41,983 nucleotides of DNA from Anaerolineae bacterium (GTDB lineage: Bacteria; Chloroflexota; Anaerolineae; JAAYZQ01): positions 1 to 41,983 of the forward strand of contig JAFGIA010000239.1 in the NCBI GenBank assembly GCA_016929795.1, written 5' to 3'. The position numbers were made by a program, and so were the translations under genes. Under the pieces are notes generated by a model that had not been told where the DNA came from, ran no database searches, and saw only the letters and a program-made list of their open reading frames with translations. Each line of letters starts with the position of its first letter. Positions within the stretch are counted from its first letter, which is position 1. Shown in pieces: positions 16,879 through 25,298 of this stretch.

Positions 16879-17642
16879 CTTGTTCCCTCCCCATCTTTGC
16901 GAGTCCGTCTCATCTGCCGGGCCATCAAGCCGGCCCCCACGATCAGCAGCACCAGGTCGAGGCCCAGGAAGGCGAATCGGGACTCGAGCGCGGCGTAATC
17001 GCCGCGCAGCGCGCCAATAGCCAGCCGGCTGGTGGTGTAGAAGATGAGGAACAGCAATGCCAGGAATCCGGCAAAGGGCTTTTTCCTCCTCCCCGTCCAC
17101 AGGAGAGCGAACAAGCCCAGGCCCACGGCGCTGTACAAGACCTGCGTCGGGTAGCGCAACGCCCAGCGCCCCTCCAGGTCGGGCAGAACCAGGCCGGGAA
17201 AGCCCGTTGTCTCCCGGCCATAGCAACAACCGTTAAGCAGGCAGCCCCAGCGCATAATGCCCTCGGCCAGGGCCGCTGGCGGGGCCAACAGGTCGAAAAA
17301 GAGCGCCGTGCTCACATCTACCCGGCGGCTGTAGATCCAGATCCAGCCCAACAGGCCGCCCAGCGCGCCCCAGGCCACCTCGCCGCCCACCTGCCAGAAG
17401 CGCAGCCAACGCCCCGGTTCTGTTGAGATTTCTGCCGCGTGCAGGAGCATGTAACCCAGCCGTCCTCCCACCAGGCCGCACACAATCGCCCCGGCACAGA
17501 ACCCATAGATCGCGCCCGGCCGCAATCCAGACTCTTTCCACCCCTGGCGCAGCACCAGGAAGCCGGCCACCATCCCCAGCAGCAAAAAGGCGCTGTAGGC
17601 GCGCACGGGAAACGAGCCGGCATAGAAGAGAATGGGCTTCAT
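16875..17642 (-). CDS. Lgt-like prolipoprotein diacylglyceryl transferase
   Basis: 255 residues and about seven helices. The motifs are GGRLGYMLL (59-67), GGEVAWGALGGLLG (about 87-100), RWGCLLNGCCYGRET and RYPTQVLYS, the Lgt family order. Lgt adds diacylglycerol to the lipobox cysteine of prolipoproteins at the membrane. Here the histidine of the usual HGGL segment (E. coli H103) seems to be Trp, so activity is not certain. The ATG at 17642 is the best start, with a weak GGTGA. The gene is first in the block, has its own promoter, and overlaps the gene of a kinase that itself carries a lipoprotein signal, which suggests a dedicated pair. No symbol is given because of the motif change. Confidence 0.82.
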   Translation of the reverse strand: MKPILFYAGSFPVRAYSAFLLLGMVAGFLVLRQGWKESGLRPGAIYGFCAGAIVCGLVGGRLGYMLLHAAEISTEPGRWLRFWQVGGEVAWGALGGLLGWIWIYSRRVDVSTALFFDLLAPPAALAEGIMRWGCLLNGCCYGRETTGFPGLVLPDLEGRWALRYPTQVLYSAVGLGLFALLWTGRRKKPFAGFLALLFLIFYTTSRLAIGALRGDYAALESRFAFLGLDLVLLIVGAGLMARQMRRTRKDGEGTR

Positions 17643-17829
17643 CTTGTCACCACGCGGCGATTCCCTTGCCCCTCCTGCGCGCGGGGCCAACGGCAGGCTT
17701 GCCGCGCCATACGTCGGCGGCGGGCGAGATCTCTCTTTACGGCGCGAGTGCGGTGGTCACCACTGCCGCCCAGATCGTTGCCCCGGCTGGTGCATCCGCC
17801 AGGGATTGCTTATGTTTGGCTACGCTACA

Positions 17830-17858
17830 AGTATACCACTGGGCGGGTGAAAAAGCAA
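17830..17858 (-). promoter_or_regulatory. Promoter of the Lgt-like/kinase/EAD-TPR block
   Basis: On the minus strand TTGCTT (17858-17853), a 17-base spacer, and TATACT (17835-17830). The leader to the ATG at 17642 is about 180 bases. Confidence 0.6.
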
Positions 17859-17902
17859 GGGGGAACTGGGCGCCTTGGGGCTGATGATCAAGTTATCCAA
17901 TC

Positions 17903-17931
17903 TTGACAAACAAAAGAACACGTGGCATAAC
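17903..17931 (+). promoter_or_regulatory. Promoter of the methyltransferase gene
   Basis: A perfect TTGACA at 17903-17908, a 17-base spacer and CATAAC at 17926-17931. It excludes a start codon at 17903 and supports the ATG near 17972-17975. Confidence 0.6.
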
Positions 17932-17974
17932 AGTCAAGATTGCACACCACGGGGTGAATGGGTGTGAGGGGATG

Positions 17975-18784
17975 ATGGCGCAAGATAGACGACGAATCGT
18001 TTTCATCGGTGGGGTGGCTGCCGCGCTGCTGCTCGTCGCGTCGCAGGTCTACGGCCGGCGCGCGCGCGAGCGCGTGGTTAGCCACGAGGGACTGGACGAC
18101 CCCGACGTCGTCCAAGCCTTCAACTGGATTGCCACCTTGCCGCACATGCGCCTGCTGCGATGGCTCGTCATCCGGCGAGCCGTTGCCTTGCGGCACACAG
18201 GACAGGCAGTGGACCTGGGAAGTGGCCCTGGCTACCTTGTCATCGAGATGGCACAAGCAACATCTGGCCTGCACGTCACCGGCATCGACCTGTCCGACGA
18301 GATGATCGATGAAGCAGAGAGGCGTGCCCGGCACTCTGGCGTGCAGGATCGTGTCGCTTTCAAAAAGGGCGACGTAGCGCACATCCCCTTCCCTGACCAT
18401 TCCCTCGATCTGGTGGTCAGCACGCTGTCGCTGCACCACTGGGGCGATCCGGTTGGCGTTTTGAACGAGATCGCCCGCGTCTTGAAGCCCGGTGGGGCAT
18501 TCGTCGTCCTGGACCTGCGCCGCGACATGCCCGCGCCATTCTACGTGTTGCTCTGGACGGCCACCCGCTACGTCGTGCCGCGGGCTTTGCGCCGGGTGAA
18601 CGAGCCGCTTGGCAGCAGAGACGCGGCGTTTACCCTCCACGAGGCGGCGGATCTCGCTGCACGATCGCGGTTGACCGGCTGGCGCGTCGTCCGCGGCCCG
18701 CTCTGGCTGACCGTAGAAGGAAGCATGGACCAGCTCCTTTCCGCAGAGACGCCTGCCACGCCGCCGCTTGACACAGCGAGGTGA
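17975..18784 (+). CDS. Membrane-anchored class I SAM-dependent methyltransferase
   Basis: 269 residues. A single N-terminal helix (residues 8-24) is followed by a Rossmann methyltransferase. Motif I is VDLGSGPG (about 79-86), the acidic residue at the end of strand 2 is in GIDLSDEMI, and post-motif elements are DVAHIPFPDHSLDLVVS and LKPGGAFVVLDLRRD, the Methyltransf_11 (UbiE-like) pattern. The substrate is unknown. Two adjacent ATG codons (17972 and 17975) follow GAGGG; the second has better spacing. The promoter at 17903-17931 rules out longer forms. It is followed after 6 bases by a second methyltransferase-type membrane protein, so both may act on one lipid or quinone-like substrate (inference). 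Confidence 0.85.
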   Translation: MAQDRRRIVFIGGVAAALLLVASQVYGRRARERVVSHEGLDDPDVVQAFNWIATLPHMRLLRWLVIRRAVALRHTGQAVDLGSGPGYLVIEMAQATSGLHVTGIDLSDEMIDEAERRARHSGVQDRVAFKKGDVAHIPFPDHSLDLVVSTLSLHHWGDPVGVLNEIARVLKPGGAFVVLDLRRDMPAPFYVLLWTATRYVVPRALRRVNEPLGSRDAAFTLHEAADLAARSRLTGWRVVRGPLWLTVEGSMDQLLSAETPATPPLDTAR

Positions 18785-18790
18785 TGTGCG

Positions 18791-19354
18791 ATGGACACTC
18801 TGCTCCCCGTCAAGGGCCTCTTTTTTCTCCTCGGCACGGCTGGCCTCGCCTACCTGTCGCGCGCGTCGCTCGCCGCGCCACGCTCCCACGGCTTCTACCG
18901 CTTTTTCGCCTGGGAGGCGATCCTGGCTCTCTTTTTGCTGAACGTCGACGTCTGGTTTCGCGCCCCGTTTTCGTGGCACCAGATCCTCTCCTGGGCCCTG
19001 TTGGTGATCTCGGCTTTGCTGGTCATCGGCGGCGTTCGCCTGCTCACCCACAGCGGCGCGCCTGACGCGGCGCGCGACGACGTGCCCATGGTGGCTTTTG
19101 AAAAGACGACGAGGCTCGTCACCACCGGCCTCTATCGCTACATCCGCCACCCGCTCTACAGCTCGCTCCTTTTTCTGACCTGGGGCATCTTTTTCAAGAC
19201 CCCCTCCTGGCTCGGCGGCGCACTGGCAGCCGCGGCGACCCTGTGCCTGGTGGCGACGGCCCGCGTCGAAGAGGCGGAGGACATCCGCTTCTTCGGAGAA
19301 GAGTATCAGGAATATATGCGACACAGCCGCATGTTTGTCCCATTCCTGTTCTAA
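18791..19354 (+). CDS. Isoprenylcysteine carboxyl methyltransferase-like membrane protein
   Basis: 187 residues with four to five helices. The C-terminal half has TGLYRYIRHPLYSSLL, the SAM-binding RHPxY motif of the ICMT/PEMT family, and then EEAEDIRFFGEEYQEYM, the usual ExxD..FGxxYxxY end. Bacterial members methylate lipids or small molecules; the substrate here is not known. The ATG has GAGGTGATGTGCG upstream and lies 6 bases after the methyltransferase gene, so it is in the same operon. An 8-base-stem hairpin follows the stop. Confidence 0.85.
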   Translation: MDTLLPVKGLFFLLGTAGLAYLSRASLAAPRSHGFYRFFAWEAILALFLLNVDVWFRAPFSWHQILSWALLVISALLVIGGVRLLTHSGAPDAARDDVPMVAFEKTTRLVTTGLYRYIRHPLYSSLLFLTWGIFFKTPSWLGGALAAAATLCLVATARVEEAEDIRFFGEEYQEYMRHSRMFVPFLF

Positions 19355-19361
19355 AAGCTCG

Positions 19362-19381
19362 GGGCGGCGCGCACGCCGCCC
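19362..19381 (+). other. GC-rich intercistronic hairpin
   Basis: GGGCGGCG (19362-19369), loop CGCA, then CGCCGCCC (19374-19381). There is no T-tract, so it is not a standard terminator. It may slow RNA decay or mark the operon junction before the flavodoxin gene. Confidence 0.4.
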
Positions 19382-19403
19382 ACAGATCACCCAGGGAGGC
19401 AAC

Positions 19404-19931
19404 ATGAAGAAAATCTTGATCGTATACGCAACCTGGACCGGCGTAACGCGAACTGTCGCCGAGGCCATGGCCGAGGCACTGCGCGGCGACGGCGTGGACG
19501 TCGAGGTGCATCCTGCCAAGGAGGTCCGCGACGTCAGTCCCTACCAGGCTGTCGTCGTAGGCGCTTCCGTGCACATGGGCCGGCTGACGAGGGCGGCGCT
19601 CAGTTTCATCAAACGCCACCAAAAGACGCTCGACCGCGTGCCTGTGGCTTATTTCGTCGTCTGCCTGGCGCCCGTAGCCGAGACGCCAGAAGAGCGCGAA
19701 AAAGCCGACACCTACCTTCAAACGTTGAGCGACGCCGTGCCCGAGATCAGGCCCGTGGACACAGCCGTCTTTGCCGGCGCGGTACTGGGCGACACGGACG
19801 AGTTCAAGCGCCTGCCCTTCTTCCTCCGCTTCATCGCCGGGGCGATGGCGCGCGACACAAAGGATTCCCGCGACTGGGACGCCATCCGTGCGTGGGCAGA
19901 GGGGCTGCGCCCCAAGCTGCTGGGGGGATGA
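19404..19931 (+). CDS. Flavodoxin-domain protein, HemG-like
   Basis: 175 residues. The N-terminus KKILIVYATWTGVTRTVAE contains the FMN phosphate loop TxTGxTRxT. VVVGASVHMGRLTRAALSFI and FVVCLAP match the protoporphyrinogen-oxidase-type flavodoxin domain (HemG/Flavodoxin_5). HemG proper oxidises protoporphyrinogen IX using quinone; many homologues have unknown substrates, so the symbol is not given. The ATG at 19404 has AGGGAGG 5 bases upstream; the frame is open further back but without a ribosome site. It may be cotranscribed with the two methyltransferase-type genes before it. Confidence 0.85.
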   Translation: MKKILIVYATWTGVTRTVAEAMAEALRGDGVDVEVHPAKEVRDVSPYQAVVVGASVHMGRLTRAALSFIKRHQKTLDRVPVAYFVVCLAPVAETPEEREKADTYLQTLSDAVPEIRPVDTAVFAGAVLGDTDEFKRLPFFLRFIAGAMARDTKDSRDWDAIRAWAEGLRPKLLGG

Positions 19932-19933
19932 TC

Positions 19934-19962
19934 GTGCCAAGATGGTGAGTTTGTGATACAAT
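19934..19962 (+). promoter_or_regulatory. Promoter of the PknK-like kinase gene
   Basis: GTGCCA at 19934-19939, a 17-base spacer and TACAAT at 19957-19962, with an extended -10 TGA before the -10. Confidence 0.55.
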
Positions 19963-19989
19963 AGTGCCATCGAACATCGCGGAGGCAAC

Positions 19990-22900
19990 GTGATCGGCAC
20001 GCGGCTCAACGAGCGCTATCGCCTTGAAACGCTCATCGGCCAGGGCGGCATGGGCCAGGTGTACCGCGCCCACGACGAGCAGACGGGGGAAACCGTCGCC
20101 GTTAAAATCCTATCACCCCGCCCTGGCCTGCACGATCCACAGCGCCGCTTCCGACGCGAGCTCCGCACCCTGTCATCGCTGAGCCACCCCCACGTTGTCG
20201 CCGTCCGCGATCATGGCCAGGCCGATGGCCAACCTTTTTTCGTGATGGAGTATGTGGACGGCGGCGACCTGCGGGGGTTGATCCAGGCGCAGGGCAAAGG
20301 GTCAAGCCACGAGGAGATACTGCCGCTGGCCCTCCAGCTCTGCCAGGCGTTGAGCTACATCCATGCTCAGGGCGTGGTCCACCGCGATCTGAAGCCGGAG
20401 AATGTGCTCGTAGCCATCGAGGAGGGCAGGGAAGGCAAGCCCTTGCTCAAGCTGACCGACTTTGGCCTGGCCCAGTTAGCCGGTCCCGACGTGCGGCTCA
20501 CCCAGGCTGGGGAGATGATGGGCACCGTGCTCTATATGGCCCCCGAGCAGGCCCGCGGCCAGGTGGTAGACCTGCGCGCCGACCTCTACGCGATGGGTAT
20601 CATCCTCTATGAGGCACTGGCCGGCCGACATCCATTCCAGGGCGACGACCCCATTACCATACTGGTGCAGCAGATCGGCGCTTCGCCGACACCGCTCCGC
20701 CACTTTGCCCCGTTGGTCCCCAAGCCGTGGGAGCAATTGGTAGTACGCCTGCTGGCCAAGGACCCGGCCGACCGGTTTGCCTCTGCCGAAGAGGTATTGG
20801 TCATCCTGCGTGGATGGGCCGGCGCGATCTCGACCGATCATCTGCTGGCCCCCCAGCCCGCCCGCGTCGACCTGATCTTCCAGTCGCCGCTGGTGGGCCG
20901 CGAGGCCGAGTTGTTCCGGTTGCGCCAGGCACTCGAGGCGTCGGGGCAGGGCGACGGTCCGGTGGTCTTTATCCAGGGTGAAGCCGGCGTGGGCAAAACG
21001 CGGCTGGTGCAAGAGCTGGCGACAGTCTCTACCGCCCCACAGGGGTCACCTGGTGTGCGACTCTGGCTTGGCAAAAGCTACGAAGCCGAGCGCCTGCCCT
21101 ACCAGTCCTTTGTCGAGATCCTGCGCCTCTGCCTGCGGCGCACCGGCCCATCGTGGCCGGCGCCCTATCGCCTGCAGCCGCTGCTCACGCTGCTGCCCGA
21201 GCTAGGCAGCGATCCGGCGCTGTCCACGCTCCCGGTCCCGATCGCCCTCGACGCCGAAGCAGAAAAGTACCGCCTCTTTGACGCCGTCGCTTTTGTCCTG
21301 GTCGAGATGGCGGGCAACAGGCCCACCGTTCTCTGCCTGGACGACGTGCAATGGGCCGATGCCGCAAGCCTCGAACTCCTGGCTTTCTTGAGCCGCACGC
21401 TGGGCAGCGCACCGATCCTGCTCTGCGCCCTCTACCGCAGCGAGGAGGTTCCACAGGATCATGCCGTGCTTCAATTGCAGCGCCAGTTGAATCACCAGGG
21501 CCGGGCAGTCACTCTGGATCTGGAGCCGCTGGATCGTGTGAGTGTCAGTTGGATGGTCGGCGCCATGTTCGGCGAGCTGGCTGCTGCCGAGCGGCTGGGC
21601 GGCATGATCTACCGGGAGGCCAAAGGCAACCCATTCTTTGTCAAAGAGATTGTCCAGTCATTGGTCGAGGACGGGCTGATCTACCGCGCCGGAGGTCAAT
21701 GGCAGCGCCGTACAACCGATCGCTGGGACGTGCCGGCCGGCATCCTCGACCTGCTCGACCACCGGTTGAGCCGTCTCGGCGAATCGGCCCGTCGCGCGGT
21801 GACCGTGGCCAGCGCCATCGGGCGCGAGTTCGATTTCGACACCCTGCGCCTGGCAGGGCGGTTTGACGAAGACACACTGTTGGATGCCCTGGACGAACTG
21901 GTGCGGGCCCGTGTGCTGCACGAAGATACAAGCCACCGCATCGAGCGTTACGATTTTAGCCACGACCAGATGCGCAAGATGGCCTATGCCCGGCTCAGCC
22001 CTTCGCGCCAGAGGCAGCTCCATCGCCACGTGGCCCAAGCGCTGGAACAGATCCACCAGGCGGACCTCGACCCGGTGGCTGGCGAGATGGCCCGCCACTA
22101 CGAGCGCGCCGGCGACCTGGCTCAAGCCGTCACCTGGGCTGAACGCGCTGGCCAGGCAGCCGCGACCCGGATCGCCCTGGAAGAGGCGCTGGAGCACTAT
22201 CAGCGCGCCCTCGACCTGGAAAGGGAACTCCCCCCCGACGCCGAGCGCCGCTACCGCCTCTCAGCCCTGGCCGTCGGTGTGGCGCATTCGGCGGGACGGC
22301 CCGAGATCGTCGATCTGTTGAGCCAGCAGATGCTGGAGATGATCGATCGGCAGGGCCCGGCCTGGGAGTCGCGGCGCTGGCCGGTGCTCAGAGAAATAGC
22401 CCAGTCGTACCAACAGAGGGGCGAACCGGCCCTCTTTGAAGCAGTGTGCACCCGCCTGGTGGCTCTGTCGGCAGAAGATACAACGAGGCAAACGTTCTCC
22501 TATCTGCTTTGGGGGCTGGCGCTCAAGGAAACGGGCCGGATGGACGAAGCGGAAACAAGGCTGCGCCACAGCATGGCGCTGGCTACCGGGATGGGGAACC
22601 AACGGTTGACGGCCATCGCGCGGCGGGAGATAGGCAACATCCACCTGTGGCGCGGTGACCTGGAGCAGGCCCGGGCACATCAAGAAGAAGCCCTGGAGAT
22701 CCTGCGTTGCATCCCGGAAACCCCCGCATCCGACATAGCCTTTTCGGCCCTCGACCTGGCAGAAACACTGTACAACCTGGGTTGCTACGCGGAAGCCGCA
22801 GTGCGCCAAACGGAGGCATTGGACATTAGCCGCCAGATCACCTATTTCTGGCTGGAAATGTCCGCACTGGGCGAATTAGGGCGGACCCAGATCAAGCTGG

Positions 22901-23616
22901 GACAGTGGGGAGCCGCCCACACCGGGCTGCGGCAGGCCATCGAGGGGAACCGGCGGCTGGGGGAGCGATTGGAGCAGGTGACCTATGCCCTGGCCCTGGC
23001 CCGCGTCGAGCGTCACCTGGGCCACGCGGCCGAGGCCCGCGCCCTGGCCGTCGAGGGATTGGCCCTGGCCCAGCGCCGCCAGTCGTCGCTTGACGAGGCC
23101 CGCGCCCTGGCCGAGCTAAGCCTGGTTGAGATGGGGTTGGACCACTCTGACGCGGCACATGCCTATGCCACCGAAGCCCTCCACGCCGCTCGTCAGGCCC
23201 CAACGCCGGCGGGCATCGTCGCCGCCCGGCTGGTCTCGGGCCAGCTAGCCCTGGCGCGGGGAGACGGGCAGGCAGCTGCGGGCGCAGCCGCGTGGGTGCT
23301 GGAACAGAACAGAGGCGTGCGCCCCCAGGATCAAGCAGAGGCACTGCTCCTGCGCGGGGTGGTCCAGAGCGACCAGGCTGACCTGCATGCCGCCTGGCGC
23401 GTGGCTCGGGAAGCGAAGGATCAGCCGATCGCCTGGCGTGCCGCCCTGGCCCTCGCCAGCCTCCATAGACAGATGGGCGATGGCGACGGAGCAAGCGAGT
23501 GGCAGCGGACCGCCGAAGCCGAGATCAAGGCAGTCGCTGCCAGTTTCGACGATCCAGAGCTTGCTCAAGCGCTCCACAGCCACGCATCGCGCTGCGGCCC
23601 CCCTTTTTCAGCCTGA
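19990..23616 (+). CDS. PknK-like Ser/Thr kinase - STAND ATPase - TPR protein
   Basis: 1208 residues from a GTG with GGAGGCAAC upstream. Residues 10-275 are a Hanks-type kinase with GQGGMGQVY, Lys39 in VAVKI, HRDLKPEN (131-138), DFG (157-159) and MAPEQARG. From about 295 an AAA16/STAND ATPase begins, with SPLVGREAEL, Walker A GEAGVGKT (330-337) and Walker B VLCLDDVQWAD (about 447-457). The last 500 residues are TPR-like helical repeats. The layout is that of PknK/AfsR-related large kinases, but no DNA-binding domain is seen. It is a cytoplasmic signalling hub with kinase and nucleotide switch in one chain. Targets are unknown. Its end overlaps the convergent gene by 52 bases. Confidence 0.93.
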   Translation: MIGTRLNERYRLETLIGQGGMGQVYRAHDEQTGETVAVKILSPRPGLHDPQRRFRRELRTLSSLSHPHVVAVRDHGQADGQPFFVMEYVDGGDLRGLIQAQGKGSSHEEILPLALQLCQALSYIHAQGVVHRDLKPENVLVAIEEGREGKPLLKLTDFGLAQLAGPDVRLTQAGEMMGTVLYMAPEQARGQVVDLRADLYAMGIILYEALAGRHPFQGDDPITILVQQIGASPTPLRHFAPLVPKPWEQLVVRLLAKDPADRFASAEEVLVILRGWAGAISTDHLLAPQPARVDLIFQSPLVGREAELFRLRQALEASGQGDGPVVFIQGEAGVGKTRLVQELATVSTAPQGSPGVRLWLGKSYEAERLPYQSFVEILRLCLRRTGPSWPAPYRLQPLLTLLPELGSDPALSTLPVPIALDAEAEKYRLFDAVAFVLVEMAGNRPTVLCLDDVQWADAASLELLAFLSRTLGSAPILLCALYRSEEVPQDHAVLQLQRQLNHQGRAVTLDLEPLDRVSVSWMVGAMFGELAAAERLGGMIYREAKGNPFFVKEIVQSLVEDGLIYRAGGQWQRRTTDRWDVPAGILDLLDHRLSRLGESARRAVTVASAIGREFDFDTLRLAGRFDEDTLLDALDELVRARVLHEDTSHRIERYDFSHDQMRKMAYARLSPSRQRQLHRHVAQALEQIHQADLDPVAGEMARHYERAGDLAQAVTWAERAGQAAATRIALEEALEHYQRALDLERELPPDAERRYRLSALAVGVAHSAGRPEIVDLLSQQMLEMIDRQGPAWESRRWPVLREIAQSYQQRGEPALFEAVCTRLVALSAEDTTRQTFSYLLWGLALKETGRMDEAETRLRHSMALATGMGNQRLTAIARREIGNIHLWRGDLEQARAHQEEALEILRCIPETPASDIAFSALDLAETLYNLGCYAEAAVRQTEALDISRQITYFWLEMSALGELGRTQIKLGQWGAAHTGLRQAIEGNRRLGERLEQVTYALALARVERHLGHAAEARALAVEGLALAQRRQSSLDEARALAELSLVEMGLDHSDAAHAYATEALHAARQAPTPAGIVAARLVSGQLALARGDGQAAAGAAAWVLEQNRGVRPQDQAEALLLRGVVQSDQADLHAAWRVAREAKDQPIAWRAALALASLHRQMGDGDGASEWQRTAEAEIKAVAASFDDPELAQALHSHASRCGPPFSA

Positions 23617-24608
23617 AACAGGCGCTCCAGGACACGACACACGGCGAGGCCGACCCGGCAGCGGTTTTCTTGGGCGCCACGTCCCGCGCCGTAACCAGTC
23701 TCCCACAGCCCATCGGCGCTCTGGTTGGTGAGAAACCACTCCAACCCACGGCTTACATCGCGGTCGTGGCGGTCAAAGCCAAGCAGAGTCAGGGTGTCGA
23801 GGGCAGTGAGCAGGCTCGTCCACCAGAAAGGGAACTGGAACTTGAGCCAGTACGACGGCGCTTTGCGGTCGTTGTACTTGTCGCCCTGGAAGAAGCGGCT
23901 TTTGAGCGCATGCCCGGCAGCAATCACTGCCGGATGGCCGCGATAGGCGGGGTGTGCGGCAAAAGGGCGCAGGGCCATGCCGGTTGCCAGGTGAGCATGG
24001 GGCCGGGCGCGAGCGGGCGGCACAGGGGCACCAAGCCAAAATTCGATCGTGCGCTGCTTCGACGGCACAGCCTGCGCCGGCACAATCCAGCCGCCGTCGT
24101 CCTGGCGCACGGAAAGCAGCCATTCCAAGCCTTTCTCGATCCGTGCATCCTCTTCGTAGCCAGCCTTCACGAGCAGCTCCAGAATCGCGCCATGGTAATA
24201 AGGCATGTACTGGTTGCCGATGATGCCCCGGATGTCGCCCTCATCTGTTTGATAGGTCAGCACATATTCGGCGGCTTTTACCAGGGCGGGATGGCCGTGG
24301 TGAAAGCCGTACGTCTCGACCAGCACGCGCAGGGTACGATACGTTTCGAGCAGATCGTACTGGGTGCCAGTTTCGGGATCGTACGACTTGCCAGGGTAGC
24401 GCCACGAGCCATCCGGTTGCTGCCTGCGGATCAGCCGCACCGGCTCGGGCGCATCCCACAACGATTCGAGCGGGCCGGCTGGCTCACCCAGCAGGTCACG
24501 GCGCACGAAATAGTGCAGCGCCGGATCGTCCCACGCGAACAGCGTGGGCAGGGGATTCACGTTCAGCACGTCGAACCACGCGCCGCTTTTGGGCTCACTG
24601 TCTTCCAT
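23565..24608 (-). CDS. Terpene cyclase/prenyltransferase-like alpha-barrel protein
   Basis: 347 residues. Repeats of the squalene-cyclase/prenyltransferase type are visible: RRQQPDGSWRYPG (about 61-73), RQDDGGWIVPA and NQSADGLWETGYG, each with the QW-like DGxW core, between pairs of helices. No DxDD catalytic motif was found, so it is probably not a hopene cyclase; similar single-domain proteins are often annotated only as terpene cyclase-like. The ATG at 24608 has GGGAGGG 5 bases upstream; the frame is open to 24710 but the promoter lies at 24651-24679. The 3' end runs 52 bases into the PknK-like gene on the other strand. Confidence 0.8.
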   Translation of the reverse strand: MEDSEPKSGAWFDVLNVNPLPTLFAWDDPALHYFVRRDLLGEPAGPLESLWDAPEPVRLIRRQQPDGSWRYPGKSYDPETGTQYDLLETYRTLRVLVETYGFHHGHPALVKAAEYVLTYQTDEGDIRGIIGNQYMPYYHGAILELLVKAGYEEDARIEKGLEWLLSVRQDDGGWIVPAQAVPSKQRTIEFWLGAPVPPARARPHAHLATGMALRPFAAHPAYRGHPAVIAAGHALKSRFFQGDKYNDRKAPSYWLKFQFPFWWTSLLTALDTLTLLGFDRHDRDVSRGLEWFLTNQSADGLWETGYGAGRGAQENRCRVGLAVCRVLERLFQAEKGGPQRDAWLWSA

Positions 24609-24650
24609 CACACCCTCCCCATCTCCCCATACTGACTCGGGCTCCTCTAT

Positions 24651-24679
24651 GTTATAACTGCGCCTGGGTGAATTGTCAA
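24651..24679 (-). promoter_or_regulatory. Promoter of the terpene-cyclase-like gene
   Basis: Minus strand: perfect TTGACA (24679-24674), a 17-base spacer, and TATAAC (24656-24651). Confidence 0.7.
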
Positions 24680-24754
24680 GTATCGAGACTCGCCACCGGC
24701 CCGAGCCCATGCACGCGGTGATTTTCTGTCACCCAAACGACAGACTGGAGTCAG

Positions 24755-24770
24755 GTGGATTCAGATCCAC
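24755..24770. repeat. Short inverted repeat before the flavodoxin gene
   Basis: GTGGAT (24755-24760), four bases, then ATCCAC (24765-24770). It could be an operator or a small RNA hairpin 30 bases before the start codon. A second weak pair, CTGTC..GACAG, lies just before it (about 24726-24743). No clear promoter was recognised for this gene. Confidence 0.35.
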
Positions 24771-24799
24771 GGAGGTACACTGGGCTCTGGAGGGAAACG

Positions 24800-25264
24800 A
24801 TGAAAACATTGGTGGTTTACGACTCGGTCTATGGGAACACTGAGATTATCGCGCAGGCCATCGGCAGCGCCCTTCCTGGCGAGGTGCAGGTGGTGCGCGT
24901 GGGCCAGGTAAGCGCTGCCGACTGCATGGCGGTCGATCTGCTGGTCGTTGGCTCTCCAACGCACGGCGCACTGCCCACCGAGGCAGCCCAGGCCCTGATC
25001 GAGAAGATTGGGCCGCCGGCACGTGAGGGCACATGCGCGGCAACGTTCGACACGCGGCTGACGTGGGGATTCCTCGAGCGCTGGGGGGGCTTCGCGGCGG
25101 AGAAAATGGCTGCCAAGCTTGAGGAAAAGGGCTGGACGATGGCAGGCACACCGGGCGGCTTTTTCGTCAAAGGGCTCAAGAAAGGACCGCTCAAGCGAGG
25201 GGAAGCCGATCGTGCTGCTGCCTGGGCGAGGACGCTCTTGACACGCGCAGGAAGTATGGTATAA
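24800..25264 (+). CDS. Flavodoxin family protein
   Basis: 154 residues. MKTLVVYDSVYGNTEIIA carries the FMN phosphate loop (S-x-x-G-N-T). LLVVGSPTHGALPTEAAQ provides the second FMN loop and DTRLTWG the third. The size fits short-chain flavodoxins; the electron partners are unknown. The ATG at 24800 has GGAGGGAAACG upstream; an in-frame ATG at 24755 lies in the inverted repeat and has no ribosome site. The perfect leuS promoter begins inside the last codons of this gene, so leuS is transcribed separately or as an extra level on top of read-through. Confidence 0.87.
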   Translation: MKTLVVYDSVYGNTEIIAQAIGSALPGEVQVVRVGQVSAADCMAVDLLVVGSPTHGALPTEAAQALIEKIGPPAREGTCAATFDTRLTWGFLERWGGFAAEKMAAKLEEKGWTMAGTPGGFFVKGLKKGPLKRGEADRAAAWARTLLTRAGSMV

Positions 25265-25265
25265 T
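25238..25265 (+). promoter_or_regulatory. Promoter of the leuS leader
   Basis: Consensus TTGACA (25238-25243), a 16-base spacer and consensus TATAAT (25260-25265). The start of transcription should be near 25272, giving a leader RNA of about 240 bases before leuS. Confidence 0.85.
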
Positions 25266-25298
25266 AGGCGGTAGAAAGGGTAGACAGGAACCGAGACG

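Larger units (their letters stand above)
17643..17974. other. Divergent intergenic region with two promoters
   Basis: This stretch separates the Lgt-like/kinase block from the methyltransferase gene. It holds a leftward promoter (17830-17858) and a rightward promoter (17903-17931). The 180 bases next to the Lgt-like gene hold nothing I can name. Confidence 0.6.

Noticed and set aside
17888..19519. Long minus-strand open frame of about 543 codons
   Set aside because: Shadow of the methyltransferase, ICMT-like and flavodoxin genes, whose motifs and ribosome sites are clear on the plus strand.
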